Source of the DNA: Blastococcus sp. HT6-4
GTDB taxonomy: Bacteria; Actinomycetota; Actinomycetes; Mycobacteriales; Geodermatophilaceae
Direction: 5' to 3'
Length of the DNA stretch: 64,000 bases
NCBI RefSeq assembly: GCF_039679125.1
Contig: NZ_CP155551.1
Coordinates: 1,302,001-1,366,000 of the forward strand
Below the pieces are notes generated by a model. That model searched no databases. It had not been told where the DNA came from and was given only the letters and a program-made list of their open reading frames with translations. Below are positions 7,811-16,657 of the stretch, piece by piece. The first letter of the stretch is position 1, and the number at the start of each line of letters is the position of its first letter. Position numbers and translations under genes: made by a program.

Positions 7811-9142
7811 ATGTCTCCCGACCCGACGACCGGCGATCCGCGCCGGCGCGTCCCCCGCACCGACACCCTGCTGGCCGACCCCCGGCTGGCCGCGGCCGGG
7901 GACCGGCTGGGCCGCGGCCTGGTGAAGAGCGCGGTCCAGCGGGTGCAGCAGCGGGTGCGGACCGGCGAGGTGGCCCCCGACGCCGCCGTCGGCGCCGTGC
8001 TGGCCGAGCTGCCGGCGACGGCGGGGAGCCTGCGTCCGGTCCTCAACGCCACCGGCGTGGTCGTGCACACCAACCTCGGCCGGGCGCCGTTGTCGCCGGC
8101 GGCGGTGGCCGCGGTCGTGGCCGCCAGCGGCACCACCGACGTGGAGCTCGACCTCGCGACCGGCCGCCGCGGCCCCCGTGGTGAGGCGGCGATCGCGGCG
8201 CTCCTCGAGGCCGTCCCCGCCGCCGAGGCCGCGATCGTGGTGAACAACTGCGCGGCGGCGCTCGCCCTGGTCGCCACGGCCCTGGGGCAGGGGCGTGAGC
8301 TCGTGCTCGCCCGCGGGGAGCTGGTCGAGATCGGCGACGGCTTCCGCATCCCCGAGCTGCTGCAGACGACCGGCGCGCGGCTGCGCGAGGTCGGCACGAC
8401 CAACCGGGTCGCCCTCGGCGACTACCGCGGCGCGCTGGGCCCGGAGACCGGTGCGGTGCTGAAGGTGCACCCGTCGAACTTCGTCGTCCGCGGGTTCACC
8501 CGCTCCGTCGAGGTGGCCGAGCTCGCCGCCGCGCTGGAGGGCACCGGGGTGCCGCTGGTCGCCGACGTCGGCTCGGGGCTCCTGCGGCCGCACCCCCTGC
8601 TGCCCGACGAGCCGGATCTGCAGACCACGCTCGCCGCCGGGGCGGACCTCGTGCTGGCCAGCGGCGACAAGCTGCTGGGCGGGCCCCAGGCCGGGCTCGT
8701 CCTCGGCCGGGCGGAGCTGGTCCAGCGGCTGCGCCGGCATCCGCTGTACCGGGCACTGCGGGTGGACAAGACGACGCTGGCCGCCCTCGAGGCGACGCTG
8801 CGCGGGCCGCTGCCGCCGGTGGCCGAGATGCTCGCCGCCGACGTCGACGGGCTGCGCGCCCGGGCGCGGGCGGTGGCCGGGCGGCTGGTCGAGGCGGGGG
8901 TGGACGCCGCCGCCGTGGACGCCGACTCCCGGGTCGGCGGGGGAGGGGCGCCCGAGCACCCGCTGCCGGGCGCCGCCGTCGCCCTGCCCTCCGCGTTCGT
9001 CGAGCCGCTGCGGGGGGCGACGCCGCCGGTCGTCGGCTACCTCGACGAGGGCCGCACGCTGCTGAACCTGCGCAGCGTCCCGCCCGAGGCCGACGACGAC
9101 CTGGTCGCCGCCGTCCTGGAGGTGGCCCGCCGGTGGACGTGA
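7811..9142 (+). CDS. selA: L-seryl-tRNA(Sec) selenium transferase
   Basis: Converts seryl-tRNA(Sec) to selenocysteyl-tRNA(Sec) using selenophosphate. The 443-residue PLP enzyme has the N-terminal helical tRNA-binding part, then LNATGVVVHTNLGRAPLS at about residues 78-95 and the PLP lysine Lys287 in LASGDKLLGGPQAG. Length is normal for the bacterial decameric enzyme. The ATG at 7811 follows the tRNA-Sec CCA end by 29 bases, and a small hairpin (7788-7808) covers the purine run that would be its ribosome binding site. The 3' end overlaps selB by 10 bases, so selC-selA-selB look like one transcription unit. Confidence 0.96.
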   Translation: MSPDPTTGDPRRRVPRTDTLLADPRLAAAGDRLGRGLVKSAVQRVQQRVRTGEVAPDAAVGAVLAELPATAGSLRPVLNATGVVVHTNLGRAPLSPAAVAAVVAASGTTDVELDLATGRRGPRGEAAIAALLEAVPAAEAAIVVNNCAAALALVATALGQGRELVLARGELVEIGDGFRIPELLQTTGARLREVGTTNRVALGDYRGALGPETGAVLKVHPSNFVVRGFTRSVEVAELAAALEGTGVPLVADVGSGLLRPHPLLPDEPDLQTTLAAGADLVLASGDKLLGGPQAGLVLGRAELVQRLRRHPLYRALRVDKTTLAALEATLRGPLPPVAEMLAADVDGLRARARAVAGRLVEAGVDAAAVDADSRVGGGGAPEHPLPGAAVALPSAFVEPLRGATPPVVGYLDEGRTLLNLRSVPPEADDDLVAAVLEVARRWT

Positions 9143-10878
9143 TCGCGACCGCCGGACACGTCGACCACGGCAAGTCGGCGCTGGTCCGTGCGCTCACGGG
9201 CATGGAGCCCGACCGCTGGGCGGAGGAGCGCCGCCGCGGCCTCACCATCGACCTCGGCTTCGCCTGGACGACGCTGCCGTCGGGACGCCGGCTGGCGATG
9301 GTCGACGTGCCCGGCCACGAGCGGTTCGTCGGGAACATGCTGGCCGGTGTGGGGTCGGTGCCCGCGGCGCTGGTCGTCGTCGCGGCCGACGACGGCTGGT
9401 CGGCGCAGACCGCGGAGCACGTCGCCGTCCTCGATGCGCTCGGTGTGCGGCACGCCCTGCTCGCGGTCACCAAGGCCGACCTCGCCGATCCGGCCCCCGT
9501 GCTCGCCGACGCGCGGGAACGGCTGGCCGGGACGTCGATGGGCGCGGTGCCCGGGGTGGCGGTGAGCGCGGTGACCGGCTCCGGGCTGCCCGAGCTGATC
9601 GCCGCGCTGGAGGAGCTGCTGGGCGTCCTGCCCGCCCCCGATCCCGAGGCGCCCGTCCGGCTGTGGATCGACCGGGCCTTCACCATCAAGGGGGCCGGGA
9701 CGGTGGTCACCGGCACCCTCGCCGCGGGCTCGGCCGCCGCGGGGGACCGGTTCCTGCTCGGCGACCGGGAGGTGACCGTGCGGGGCGTGCAGTCCCTGGG
9801 CGCGCCCGTCGAACGGGCACGGGCCACCGCGCGGGTGGCCCTGAACCTGCGCGGGGTCGCCGTGGAGGACCTGTCCCGCGGTGATGCCCTGCTCACCCCC
9901 GGGGCCTTCCGGCGCACCGACGTCGTCGACGTCACCCTCGCCGGCGAACCGGACGACCGGCTGCCCACCGAGCCGGTCGTGCACGTCGGTTCGGCCACGG
10001 TCGGCGCCCGGCTGCGGCCGCTCGACGGCGCGGCCGTGCGGCTGCGGCTGAACGAGCCGCTGCCGCTGCGGGTCGGCGACCGGCTGCTGCTCCGCGATCC
10101 CGGCGCCCGGCGGGTGCTGGGGGCCGACGTGCGCGACGTCGACCCTCCGGAGCTCCGCCGCCGGGGCGCCGCGCGGCAGCGGGCCGCCGACCTCGCCGCC
10201 CAGCCGACGGGCAGCGAGGGAGCGGCGAGCGACCTCGCCCGCCGCCGGATCGTGCGGGCCGCGGACTTCGCCGCCATGGGCTGGCCGGTGCCCGCCGGTG
10301 CCACGGTGCACGGGCCCTGGCTGCTGGCCGCCGGGCTGGCCGACGAGCTGGCCGAGCGGGTGCCCGACGTCGTCGGCCGCTACCGGAGGCTGCGGCCGCT
10401 GGAGCCCGGACCGCCGGCGGAGGTCGTGCGCCGGGCCCTGCAGCTGCCGGACGCCGACCTGGTGGCCGCGCTCGTCCGGGCGCCGCTGGTGCTGCGCGAG
10501 GGACGGGTCGTCGACGGCGCCGCGGTCCTGCCGCCGGAGGTCCAGCGCGCGGTCGACGCCGTCCGCGCCCGGCTGGCGGCTGACCCGTTCGCCGCCCCCG
10601 AGGCGCCGGACCTGGTGGCGGCCGGCCTCGGTGTGCGCGAGCTCGCCGCCGCCGTCCGCAGCGGCCAGCTGGTGCGGATCGGCGAGGCGGTCTACCTGGC
10701 GCCGGGCATCGCCGACGTCGCCCGGACCCGGCTGACCGCGCTAGCGCAGCCGTTCACCCTCAGCCAGGCCCGCCAGGCGTGGGGGACCAGCCGTCGCGTC
10801 GCCGTCCCCCTCATGGAGTGGCTCGACGCCCAGGGCGTCACCGTCCGGCAGCCGGACAACACCCGCCGCCTGCGCTGA
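9133..10878 (+). CDS. selB: selenocysteine-specific translation elongation factor
   Basis: A 581-residue GTPase that brings Sec-tRNA(Sec) to a recoded codon. G1 is GHVDHGKS at residues 8-15, G3 DVPGHE near 58, and G4 TKAD near 114. Three EF-Tu-like beta domains follow, then four winged-helix domains that in the family bind the SECIS hairpin; the last contains FTLSQARQAWGTSRR and ends with the usual LMEWLDAQGVTVR. The GTG start lies inside the 3' end of selA (10-base overlap), implying coupling. In this genome SelB must work at UAG codons because the tRNA anticodon is CUA; nothing in SelB itself needs to read the codon. Confidence 0.95.
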   Translation: MDVIATAGHVDHGKSALVRALTGMEPDRWAEERRRGLTIDLGFAWTTLPSGRRLAMVDVPGHERFVGNMLAGVGSVPAALVVVAADDGWSAQTAEHVAVLDALGVRHALLAVTKADLADPAPVLADARERLAGTSMGAVPGVAVSAVTGSGLPELIAALEELLGVLPAPDPEAPVRLWIDRAFTIKGAGTVVTGTLAAGSAAAGDRFLLGDREVTVRGVQSLGAPVERARATARVALNLRGVAVEDLSRGDALLTPGAFRRTDVVDVTLAGEPDDRLPTEPVVHVGSATVGARLRPLDGAAVRLRLNEPLPLRVGDRLLLRDPGARRVLGADVRDVDPPELRRRGAARQRAADLAAQPTGSEGAASDLARRRIVRAADFAAMGWPVPAGATVHGPWLLAAGLADELAERVPDVVGRYRRLRPLEPGPPAEVVRRALQLPDADLVAALVRAPLVLREGRVVDGAAVLPPEVQRAVDAVRARLAADPFAAPEAPDLVAAGLGVRELAAAVRSGQLVRIGEAVYLAPGIADVARTRLTALAQPFTLSQARQAWGTSRRVAVPLMEWLDAQGVTVRQPDNTRRLR

Positions 10879-10911
10879 CCCGCGAACCCGGGCGGAGACC
10901 CTTTTCCGGAA

Positions 10912-10949
10912 GGTCGGTCTCTGCCCAGCATGGTGGGCAGAGACCGACC
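10912..10949. terminator. perfect 16-bp hairpin between convergent selB and enoyl-CoA hydratase gene
   Basis: GGTCGGTCTCTGCCCA pairs perfectly with TGGGCAGAGACCGACC around a 6-base loop. It lies 33 bases after selB and 22 bases after the stop of the gene coming from the right, so it can end both transcripts. No U-tract follows. Confidence 0.8.
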
Positions 10950-10971
10950 GAGCCGGGAATTGCGTCCTCGG

Positions 10972-11748
10972 TCAGTCGGTGGGCACCCAGCGGGCGGGGC
11001 GCTTCTCGCGGAAGGCGGCGATGCCCTCCTGGCCCTCCTCGCCGGCGAAGAACCGCGCCGAGAGGTCGAGCAGCTCGTCGAAGGCCAGCTGCGGCTGACG
11101 GGCCCGCAGCAGCCGCTTGGTCGCGGCCAGTGCCTCCGGGGCGCCGGCGGCCAGTGCGGTGAGCTGCCCGGCGAGCACCGCGCCGACCTCGTCGTCGGCG
11201 GCCACCAGGTCGACCAGCCCCCCGGCCGCGGCGGTGTCCGCGTCGAACACCTCACCGGTGAGCGCGAGACGGTGCGCCACGTGCGTGGTCATCCGGGGCA
11301 GCACGACGGCCGAGATCACCGCCGGCACGAGGCCCAGCCGCACCTCGGAGAAGGCGAAGGTGGCCGACGACGCGGCGACGACGACGTCGCAGGCGGCCAG
11401 CAGCCCCACCCCGCCGGCACGGGCCGGTCCCCGGACGACGGCGACGACCGGCTTGGGTGCGGACCAGACGAGTGAGAGCAGCTGCGGGAACTCACGCACT
11501 CCCTGGTCCTCCGACGACCCCCCGGACGCCTCGGAGAGGTCCATGCCGGAGCAGAAGACCCGGCCGGTGTGGTCGAGCACGACCACCCGCACGGCGTCGT
11601 CGGCCAGCGCCTCCTCCAGGGCGGCGCGCAGCTGGGCGCGCATCGCCCGGGACAACGCGTTGCGGTTGCCCGGGGAGTCGAGGGTCAGCGTGGCGACGCC
11701 GCGGGAGACGGACACCTGCAGCACTCGGTCGGAGGTCACGCCCGGCAT
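10972..11748 (-). CDS. enoyl-CoA hydratase/isomerase family protein
   Basis: A 258-residue crotonase-fold protein. The oxyanion-hole segments are FCSGMDLSEAS near residue 65 and GPARAGGVGLLAACD near 105. The usual catalytic glutamate pair is not clearly conserved, and the second segment reads ARAGGVG instead of the common GxAxGGG. The C-terminal GIAAFREKRPARW tail is typical. It probably acts on an acyl-CoA in fatty-acid or amino-acid breakdown, but reaction and substrate are open. The ATG at 11748 is chosen over a longer frame because conserved sequence starts within ten residues. It diverges from hemW with about 60 bases between starts. Confidence 0.75.
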   Translation of the reverse strand: MPGVTSDRVLQVSVSRGVATLTLDSPGNRNALSRAMRAQLRAALEEALADDAVRVVVLDHTGRVFCSGMDLSEASGGSSEDQGVREFPQLLSLVWSAPKPVVAVVRGPARAGGVGLLAACDVVVAASSATFAFSEVRLGLVPAVISAVVLPRMTTHVAHRLALTGEVFDADTAAAGGLVDLVAADDEVGAVLAGQLTALAAGAPEALAATKRLLRARQPQLAFDELLDLSARFFAGEEGQEGIAAFREKRPARWVPTD

Positions 11749-11808
11749 CCTGCCCGCGCCGGCGGCAGCCGGCACCCGGCCCCCGGGGAGCAGGCACACT
11801 GGGAGCAG

Positions 11809-13047
11809 ATGAACACCGTCCTGCCGCTGCTGAACGACGCGGGCCTGCCGCCCGGCTCGCCCGGGCCCGACCGGCTACCCGACAGCGCCCGCGCCGGCCT
11901 GGCCACCACGCCGTTCGGGCTGTACGTGCACGTCCCGTTCTGCGCGACCCGCTGCGGCTACTGCGACTTCAACACCTACACCTCCGAGGAGCTCGGCCCC
12001 GGGGCGAACCGCAGCGAGTACGCCGGCACCGCGATCGCCGAGCTCGAGCGGGCCGCCCGCACCCTCGGGCCGGACCTGCCGACCGTCTCGACGGTCTTCG
12101 TCGGCGGCGGCACCCCGACGCTCCTGCCGGCCGATGACCTCGCCGCCGTCCTCGCCGCGATCAGGCGGCGCTTCCCGGTCGCCGACGACGTCGAGGTGAC
12201 CACCGAGGCCAATCCGGAGACCGTCTCGCAGGGCTCGCTGGCACGGCTCCGCGAGGCCGGGTACACCCGGGTCAGCCTCGGCATGCAGTCCGCCGCCCCG
12301 CACGTGCTCGCCGCGCTCGACCGGAGGCACACCCCCGGCCGCGCCGTCGAGGCGGCGCACGAGGCCCGCGCCGCCGGGTTCGAGCACGTCAACCTGGACC
12401 TGATCTACGGCACGCCGGGGGAGACCGAGGCCGACTGGGCCGCCTCGCTCGACGCGGTCCTCGCCTCGCCGGTCGACCACGTCAGCGCCTACGCGCTGAT
12501 CGTCGAGGAGGGCACGAAGCTCGCCCGCCGGGTGCGGCGGGGTGAGCTGCCGATGCCCGACGACGACGTCCTGGCCGACCGCTACGAGCAGGCCGACGCG
12601 ACGTTGGGCCGGGGCGGGTTCCGGTGGTACGAGGTCTCGAACTGGGCCACCTCCGACGCCGCCCGCTGCCGGCACAACGAGCTGTACTGGGCCAACGCCA
12701 ACTGGTGGGGCGTCGGCCCCGGTGCGCACAGCCACGTCGGCGGGCTGCGCTGGTGGAACGTCAAGCACCCGGCCGCCTACGCCGACCGGCTCGCCCGCGA
12801 CCAGACCCCGGCCCAGGACGCCGAGCTGCTCGACGAGGCCGACCGGGCGCTCGAGGCGGTGATGCTCGGGCTGCGGCTGCGCGACGGGCTGCCGCTCACC
12901 GCGCTCACCGACACCGGCCGCGCCCGGGCCGCCGACGCCGTCGCCGGCGGGTTGCTGGACCCGGCGGCGCACGACCGCGGCCGCGCCGTCCTCACCGATC
13001 GCGGCCGGCTGCTCGCCGACGCGGTGGTCCGCGATCTCACGGACTGA
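11809..13047 (+). CDS. hemW: HemW-type radical SAM protein (heme chaperone, HemN-like)
   Basis: A 412-residue radical-SAM protein. The iron-sulfur cluster motif is in YVHVPFCATRCGYCDF (CxxxCxxC), followed by the SAM-binding VFVGGGTPTLL and the conserved SLGMQSAAPHVL stretch. The C-terminal HemN-like domain has RHNELYWANANWWGVGPGAHSH. It lacks the extra N-terminal cysteine region of true coproporphyrinogen dehydrogenase HemN, supporting the heme-chaperone HemW reading. The family usually sits just upstream of hrcA-dnaJ in actinobacteria; here about 4.8 kb of other genes separate them. The ATG at 11809 has GGGAG close by. Confidence 0.9.
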   Translation: MNTVLPLLNDAGLPPGSPGPDRLPDSARAGLATTPFGLYVHVPFCATRCGYCDFNTYTSEELGPGANRSEYAGTAIAELERAARTLGPDLPTVSTVFVGGGTPTLLPADDLAAVLAAIRRRFPVADDVEVTTEANPETVSQGSLARLREAGYTRVSLGMQSAAPHVLAALDRRHTPGRAVEAAHEARAAGFEHVNLDLIYGTPGETEADWAASLDAVLASPVDHVSAYALIVEEGTKLARRVRRGELPMPDDDVLADRYEQADATLGRGGFRWYEVSNWATSDAARCRHNELYWANANWWGVGPGAHSHVGGLRWWNVKHPAAYADRLARDQTPAQDAELLDEADRALEAVMLGLRLRDGLPLTALTDTGRARAADAVAGGLLDPAAHDRGRAVLTDRGRLLADAVVRDLTD

Positions 13048-13168
13048 GCCCCGCCGACGCAGGGCCGGAGCCCGGATCTCACCCGAAAGAGCGGGATTCG
13101 CGGGGCCGATCTCGGCTATGGTCCCGGTTCCGGCAACGGCGCCGGGGAGTCCGAGGAGGTGGTCCGCG

Positions 13169-13345
13169 GTGGTGGTCGCAGCAGCACGCCGGGCCGGGGA
13201 CCCCTCGTCGGCTCCCGCCGCTCCACCGTTCGCCCTGTCCGGTGGGATGCGGCTGGCCCTGGCCATGAACCGCCGCGCTCGCGGGTTGCGCGGGCTCGAC
13301 GTGCTGCGGCGCAGCCAGGACCGGGCCCCGCCGCACGGCGCCTGA
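13169..13345 (+). CDS. small basic protein of unknown function
   Basis: A 58-codon frame starting at GTG 13169, with a full GAGGAGG at 13153-13159, nine bases upstream. A TATGGT -10-like box lies at about 13114-13119. The product is alanine-rich, then basic (NRRARGLRGLDVLRRSQ), with no domain I recognise. The strong ribosome binding site is the main argument that it is real. The zinc-finger gene follows 85 bases later on the same strand and could share its transcript. Confidence 0.4.
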   Translation: MVVAAARRAGDPSSAPAAPPFALSGGMRLALAMNRRARGLRGLDVLRRSQDRAPPHGA

Positions 13346-13430
13346 CTCCGCCCCGGAGTCCCGATCCTCCGACCTGACGCGCCACCGGCCCGGTGACCGC
13401 GTCCTTCCGCGTTGCCAGAAGGAGACCCGC

Positions 13431-13745
13431 ATGTCCGCCAGTCTCGATGCCATGACCGCCGCCTCGGCGGATCGCTTCCGCACCCTGCTGGAGGCCCAGC
13501 GCGCCGACTGCGTGCAGCAGCGCGAGGAGGCCCTCGCGGAGTGCGCCACCTCGGTGCCCGACCCCGTCGCGCAGCGCCGCAGCGCCGACCTGCAGCTCCA
13601 GATCGAGGAGATCGACGCCGCGATCGGCCGGATCGACGGGGGGACCTACGGCCGGTGCACCGGGTGCGGCACCGCGATCCCCGAGGAGCGGCTGGAGCTG
13701 CGCCCGTTCGCCCGCACCTGCGTGGCCTGCACCGCCGCCGCCTGA
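13431..13745 (+). CDS. DksA/TraR-type zinc-finger protein
   Basis: A 104-residue protein with a helical, coiled-coil-prone N-terminal half (LLEAQRADCVQQREEAL) and a C-terminal four-cysteine zinc finger, CTGC ... CVAC, after YGRCTGCGTAIPEERLELRPFARTC. This is the DksA/TraR architecture: proteins that reach into the RNA polymerase secondary channel and modulate promoters, often with ppGpp. It is short compared with enterobacterial DksA (about 150) and lies in the actinobacterial size range. AGAAGGAG stands 8 bases before the ATG. A long hairpin terminator directly follows. Whether it is a true DksA functional equivalent is not shown by sequence. Confidence 0.85.
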   Translation: MSASLDAMTAASADRFRTLLEAQRADCVQQREEALAECATSVPDPVAQRRSADLQLQIEEIDAAIGRIDGGTYGRCTGCGTAIPEERLELRPFARTCVACTAAA

Positions 13746-13752
13746 CCCTGCC

Positions 13753-13796
13753 CGTCGCCGGCCGCGCCTGACGGATGTCAGACGCGGCCGGCGACG
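13753..13796. terminator. long two-tiered hairpin terminator
   Basis: CGTCGCCGGCCGCG pairs perfectly with CGCGGCCGGCGACG (14 bp), and the loop carries a second 5-bp stem (CTGAC with GTCAG). It starts 8 bases after the DksA-like gene. No U-tract. Confidence 0.8.
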
Positions 13797-13839
13797 TCCG
13801 GCACTACTCCCCGGGCGCCGACGGGGGCAGGCTCGTGCC

Positions 13840-14769
13840 GTGACCACCGCCACCGACCCGGCCCTCGACATCCGCGGGCTGACCGTCCGCTACGGCGAGG
13901 CGGTCGCCGTCGACGACCTGGACCTCACGATCCCCAGGGGGCAGACGGTCGCCCTGCTCGGGCCGAACGGGGCGGGGAAGTCCACCACCGTGAACGCGGT
14001 CCTCGGGCTGCTGGCCCCCACGGCCGGCGTCGTGCGCGTGCTCGGCCGCAGCCCCCGGGACGCGGTGCGGGCCGGCGACGTGGGCGCGATGCTCCAGCAC
14101 GGCGGCCTGCCGAGCGAGGCGCGGGTGGGAGAGGTCATCGACCTGGTCCGTCGCAGCTTCGGGCGGGCCGGGGGAGCGACGGCCTGGCCGCTGGACGACC
14201 TCGTGCTCACCGCCGGCATCGACGGGCTGCTCGGCCGCCCGGTGGAGGCGTTGTCCGGAGGTCAGCGGCAGCGCGTCCTGCTCGCCCTGGCGCTGGCCGG
14301 CGCCCCGCCGCTGCTGCTCCTGGACGAACCCACCTCGGCGATGGACGTCGAGGGGCGCCGGGCTTTCTGGACGACGATGCGCGGGCTCGCCGGACGCGGG
14401 CACACCGTCGTCTTCGCCACCCACCACCTCGACGAGGCCGACGCCGTCGCCGACCGGGTGGTCGTCGTGGCCGAGGGGCGCGTGGTCGCCGACGGCACCA
14501 CCGCCCAGGTCAAGGCCGGGGTCGCCGGTCGCTCGATCTCCTTCACCGCCGCGCCGGACCGCCGGCTCGACGGCCTCCCCGCGGTCACGGCGGTCACCCG
14601 CCGGGGCGGCACCGTGACCCTCGCGACGGCCGACGCCGACGCGACGCTGCGGGCGCTGCTCGCCGACGGCGGCCTCCCCGACCTCGAGGTGCGCGGCGCC
14701 ACCCTCGAGGACGCCGTGCTCTCGCTGATCGCCACCCACCGGCAGGCCCCGATCGGAGCGACCCGATGA
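13840..14769 (+). CDS. ABC-2 type exporter ATPase
   Basis: A 309-residue ATPase of the DrrA/NatA type. Walker A is GPNGAGKST at about residues 46-54, the signature LSGGQRQR near 145, and Walker B LLLLDEPTSAMD, with a switch histidine in FATHHLDEAD. The C-terminal tail of about 90 residues is typical for exporter ATPases. The GTG at 13840 gives a normal start. It overlaps the permease gene by 4 bases (ATGA), and a histidine kinase/response regulator pair follows, the usual arrangement for stress-responsive ABC-2 exporters such as the DesKR-type loci. Substrate unknown. Confidence 0.88.
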   Translation: MTTATDPALDIRGLTVRYGEAVAVDDLDLTIPRGQTVALLGPNGAGKSTTVNAVLGLLAPTAGVVRVLGRSPRDAVRAGDVGAMLQHGGLPSEARVGEVIDLVRRSFGRAGGATAWPLDDLVLTAGIDGLLGRPVEALSGGQRQRVLLALALAGAPPLLLLDEPTSAMDVEGRRAFWTTMRGLAGRGHTVVFATHHLDEADAVADRVVVVAEGRVVADGTTAQVKAGVAGRSISFTAAPDRRLDGLPAVTAVTRRGGTVTLATADADATLRALLADGGLPDLEVRGATLEDAVLSLIATHRQAPIGATR

Positions 14770-15512
14770 CCCCGCTGCTCGGCTTCCAGCTGCGCCGCGT
14801 GGCGCGCAACAGGCAGTTCGTGTTCTTCACGGTCCTGCTGCCGGCCCTCTTCACGATCTTCCTCACGAGGATCATCGGCGGCCAGATGCCCGGCGGCGCG
14901 CAGCGTCAGGAGGTGTCGGCGTCGATCATGGTCTCGATGATGGCCTACGGCGCGATCGGCGCCTCGCTGGGCGCCACCATCCGGATCTCCTTCGACCGGG
15001 CGTCGGGCTGGCTGCGGCAGCTGCGCGTCACGCCCGTGCCGCAGACCCAGGTGTTCGCCGTCGACGTCGCCGTCGGGGTGCTGCTCGCCCTGCCCAGCCT
15101 GCTGGTCGTGGCGCTGGTCGGCCGCCTGGTCAACGGCGTCGAGTTGGGCGCCGGCACGTGGGCCGCGCTGATCGCGGTGCTGTGGGCCGGTTCGGCCGCC
15201 TTCGTCGCGCTCGGCATCCTGGTCGGCCTCGCGCTGGACGAGAAGGCGGCCGGTGGCGCGATCGGCATCCTCGGGGTGGTGCTGGCGGCGCTCGGCGGGC
15301 TCTGGTGGCCGGTGGAGATGCTGCCGGGGGTGCTGCGGGGTCTGGCGTACGGCCTGCCCTCCTACTGGTACGCCGAGCTGGGCCGCGACGTGCTCGCCGG
15401 CGGGCTCCCGTCGGCCGCCGCGTTCCTGGCGATCACCGCCTTCACCGCCGCATTCGGAACGCTGGCCGTGCTGGTCGCGCGCCGCCGGCCGCTGTACGCC
15501 GTCTCCGGCTGA
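14766..15512 (+). CDS. ABC-2 type exporter permease
   Basis: A 248-residue membrane protein with about six helices. The first is near residues 18-38, and a core block of helices contains the GIxVGLALDEKAAGGAIGILG segment typical of ABC-2 permeases. Coupled to the ATPase by an ATGA overlap. It forms the membrane pore, presumably as a homodimer. Substrate (lipid, drug or antibiotic) cannot be predicted. Confidence 0.87.
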   Translation: MTPLLGFQLRRVARNRQFVFFTVLLPALFTIFLTRIIGGQMPGGAQRQEVSASIMVSMMAYGAIGASLGATIRISFDRASGWLRQLRVTPVPQTQVFAVDVAVGVLLALPSLLVVALVGRLVNGVELGAGTWAALIAVLWAGSAAFVALGILVGLALDEKAAGGAIGILGVVLAALGGLWWPVEMLPGVLRGLAYGLPSYWYAELGRDVLAGGLPSAAAFLAITAFTAAFGTLAVLVARRRPLYAVSG

Positions 15513-15532
15513 GCGCGGATAGCGTCCCGGTC

Positions 15533-16657
15533 GTGGATCCCCGGACCCGCTGGCAGCGCCTGGGCTGGGCCGTGCCCTGGCTGCTGTTCCAGGTCTTCCC
15601 GCTCGCCGACCTGATCACCACGCCGCGCCCCGTGGCGGTGCAGGTCGTGGCCGGGGCAGGGCTGGTCGCCTTCACGGTCGCGTACCTGGGCGTGTTCGGC
15701 CGGATGTTCGGCAGTGGTGGTGACTGGCCCCGCTGGCAGCTGGCGCTCGTCGGGGTCCTGGGCGTGGGCCTGGCCGTCTGGCTGGGCCCGTCGTGGGCCG
15801 GCCTGATGATCTACGTCTCCGCGGCCGCGGCCGTCGGTCTCCCCGAGCGGTGGGTGTGGCCCGCGGTGGCCGGCGCGTCCGGCGTCTGCGCGGCCGTCAT
15901 CGCGGCGCACGGGCTCCTCGGCGAGCTGTTCATCCTCCCGGTGATCTGCCTGCTGACCGCGTTCGCGCTGCGTGGGACCCGGCACCTGGTGTCGGTCAAC
16001 GCCGAGCTGGTGGAGGCGCGCGACGAGCTGGCCCGCAACGCCGTCGCCGAGGAGCGGCTGCGGTTCGCCCGCGACCTGCACGACCTGCTGGGCCACAGCC
16101 TGTCGCTGATCGCGCTCAAGAGCGAGCTGGCCGGGCGGCTGGCCGACCGGGACCCGGCCCGCGCCCGGCAGGAGATGGCCGACGTCGAGGCCGCGGCGCG
16201 GCGGTCGCTGGCCGAGGTGCGCGACGCGGTGAGCGGCTACCGGCAGGTGAGCCTGGCGCAGGCGCTGGCCGAGGCGCGTTCGGCGCTGTCGGCGGCCGGC
16301 GTCACCCTGCGCGCGCCGGCCCCCGGGAACCGGCTGCCCGGGCCGGTCGACGCGGTGCTCGGGTGGGTGGTCCGCGAGGGCACCACGAACGTGCTGCGGC
16401 ACAGCGACGCGCGGTCGGTCACCGTCGTGCTGCGGACGGGGGAGGACGAGGTGGAGCTGACGGTCACCGACGACGGCCGCGGCGGGGAGGCCCCCGCCGG
16501 CGCCGGGCTGTCCGGCCTCGCCGAGCGGGTGGCCGCGGTGGGCGGGCGGCTGGCCTACGGACCGGCCGAGGGGCGCGGGTTCCGGCTCACCGCCGTGGTG
16601 CCGACGACGGCCGTGCAGCGGCCCGCCGGTGGACCCGAACGGGTGGCCGCGCCGTGA
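15533..16657 (+). CDS. sensor histidine kinase, HisKA_3 type (DesK-like)
   Basis: A 374-residue kinase with five or six membrane helices in residues 1-150 and no sizeable extracellular sensor, so it probably senses membrane state or an intramembrane signal. The phospho-acceptor is His183 in FARDLHDLLGHSLSLI, the HisKA_3 signature. The ATPase domain follows with NVLRHSDA (N box) and TDDGRGG (G1 box). It starts 20 bases after the exporter permease gene and its TGA overlaps the response-regulator GTG, so the four genes form one operon. Likely role: controlling the exporter. Confidence 0.9.
   Translation: MDPRTRWQRLGWAVPWLLFQVFPLADLITTPRPVAVQVVAGAGLVAFTVAYLGVFGRMFGSGGDWPRWQLALVGVLGVGLAVWLGPSWAGLMIYVSAAAAVGLPERWVWPAVAGASGVCAAVIAAHGLLGELFILPVICLLTAFALRGTRHLVSVNAELVEARDELARNAVAEERLRFARDLHDLLGHSLSLIALKSELAGRLADRDPARARQEMADVEAAARRSLAEVRDAVSGYRQVSLAQALAEARSALSAAGVTLRAPAPGNRLPGPVDAVLGWVVREGTTNVLRHSDARSVTVVLRTGEDEVELTVTDDGRGGEAPAGAGLSGLAERVAAVGGRLAYGPAEGRGFRLTAVVPTTAVQRPAGGPERVAAP

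Noticed and set aside
7693-8403. Leftward frame ending ADGNRTRLTELLGHVGF
   Set aside because: Antisense of tRNA-Sec and selA. The peptide is the usual artefact from tRNAs with long variable arms.
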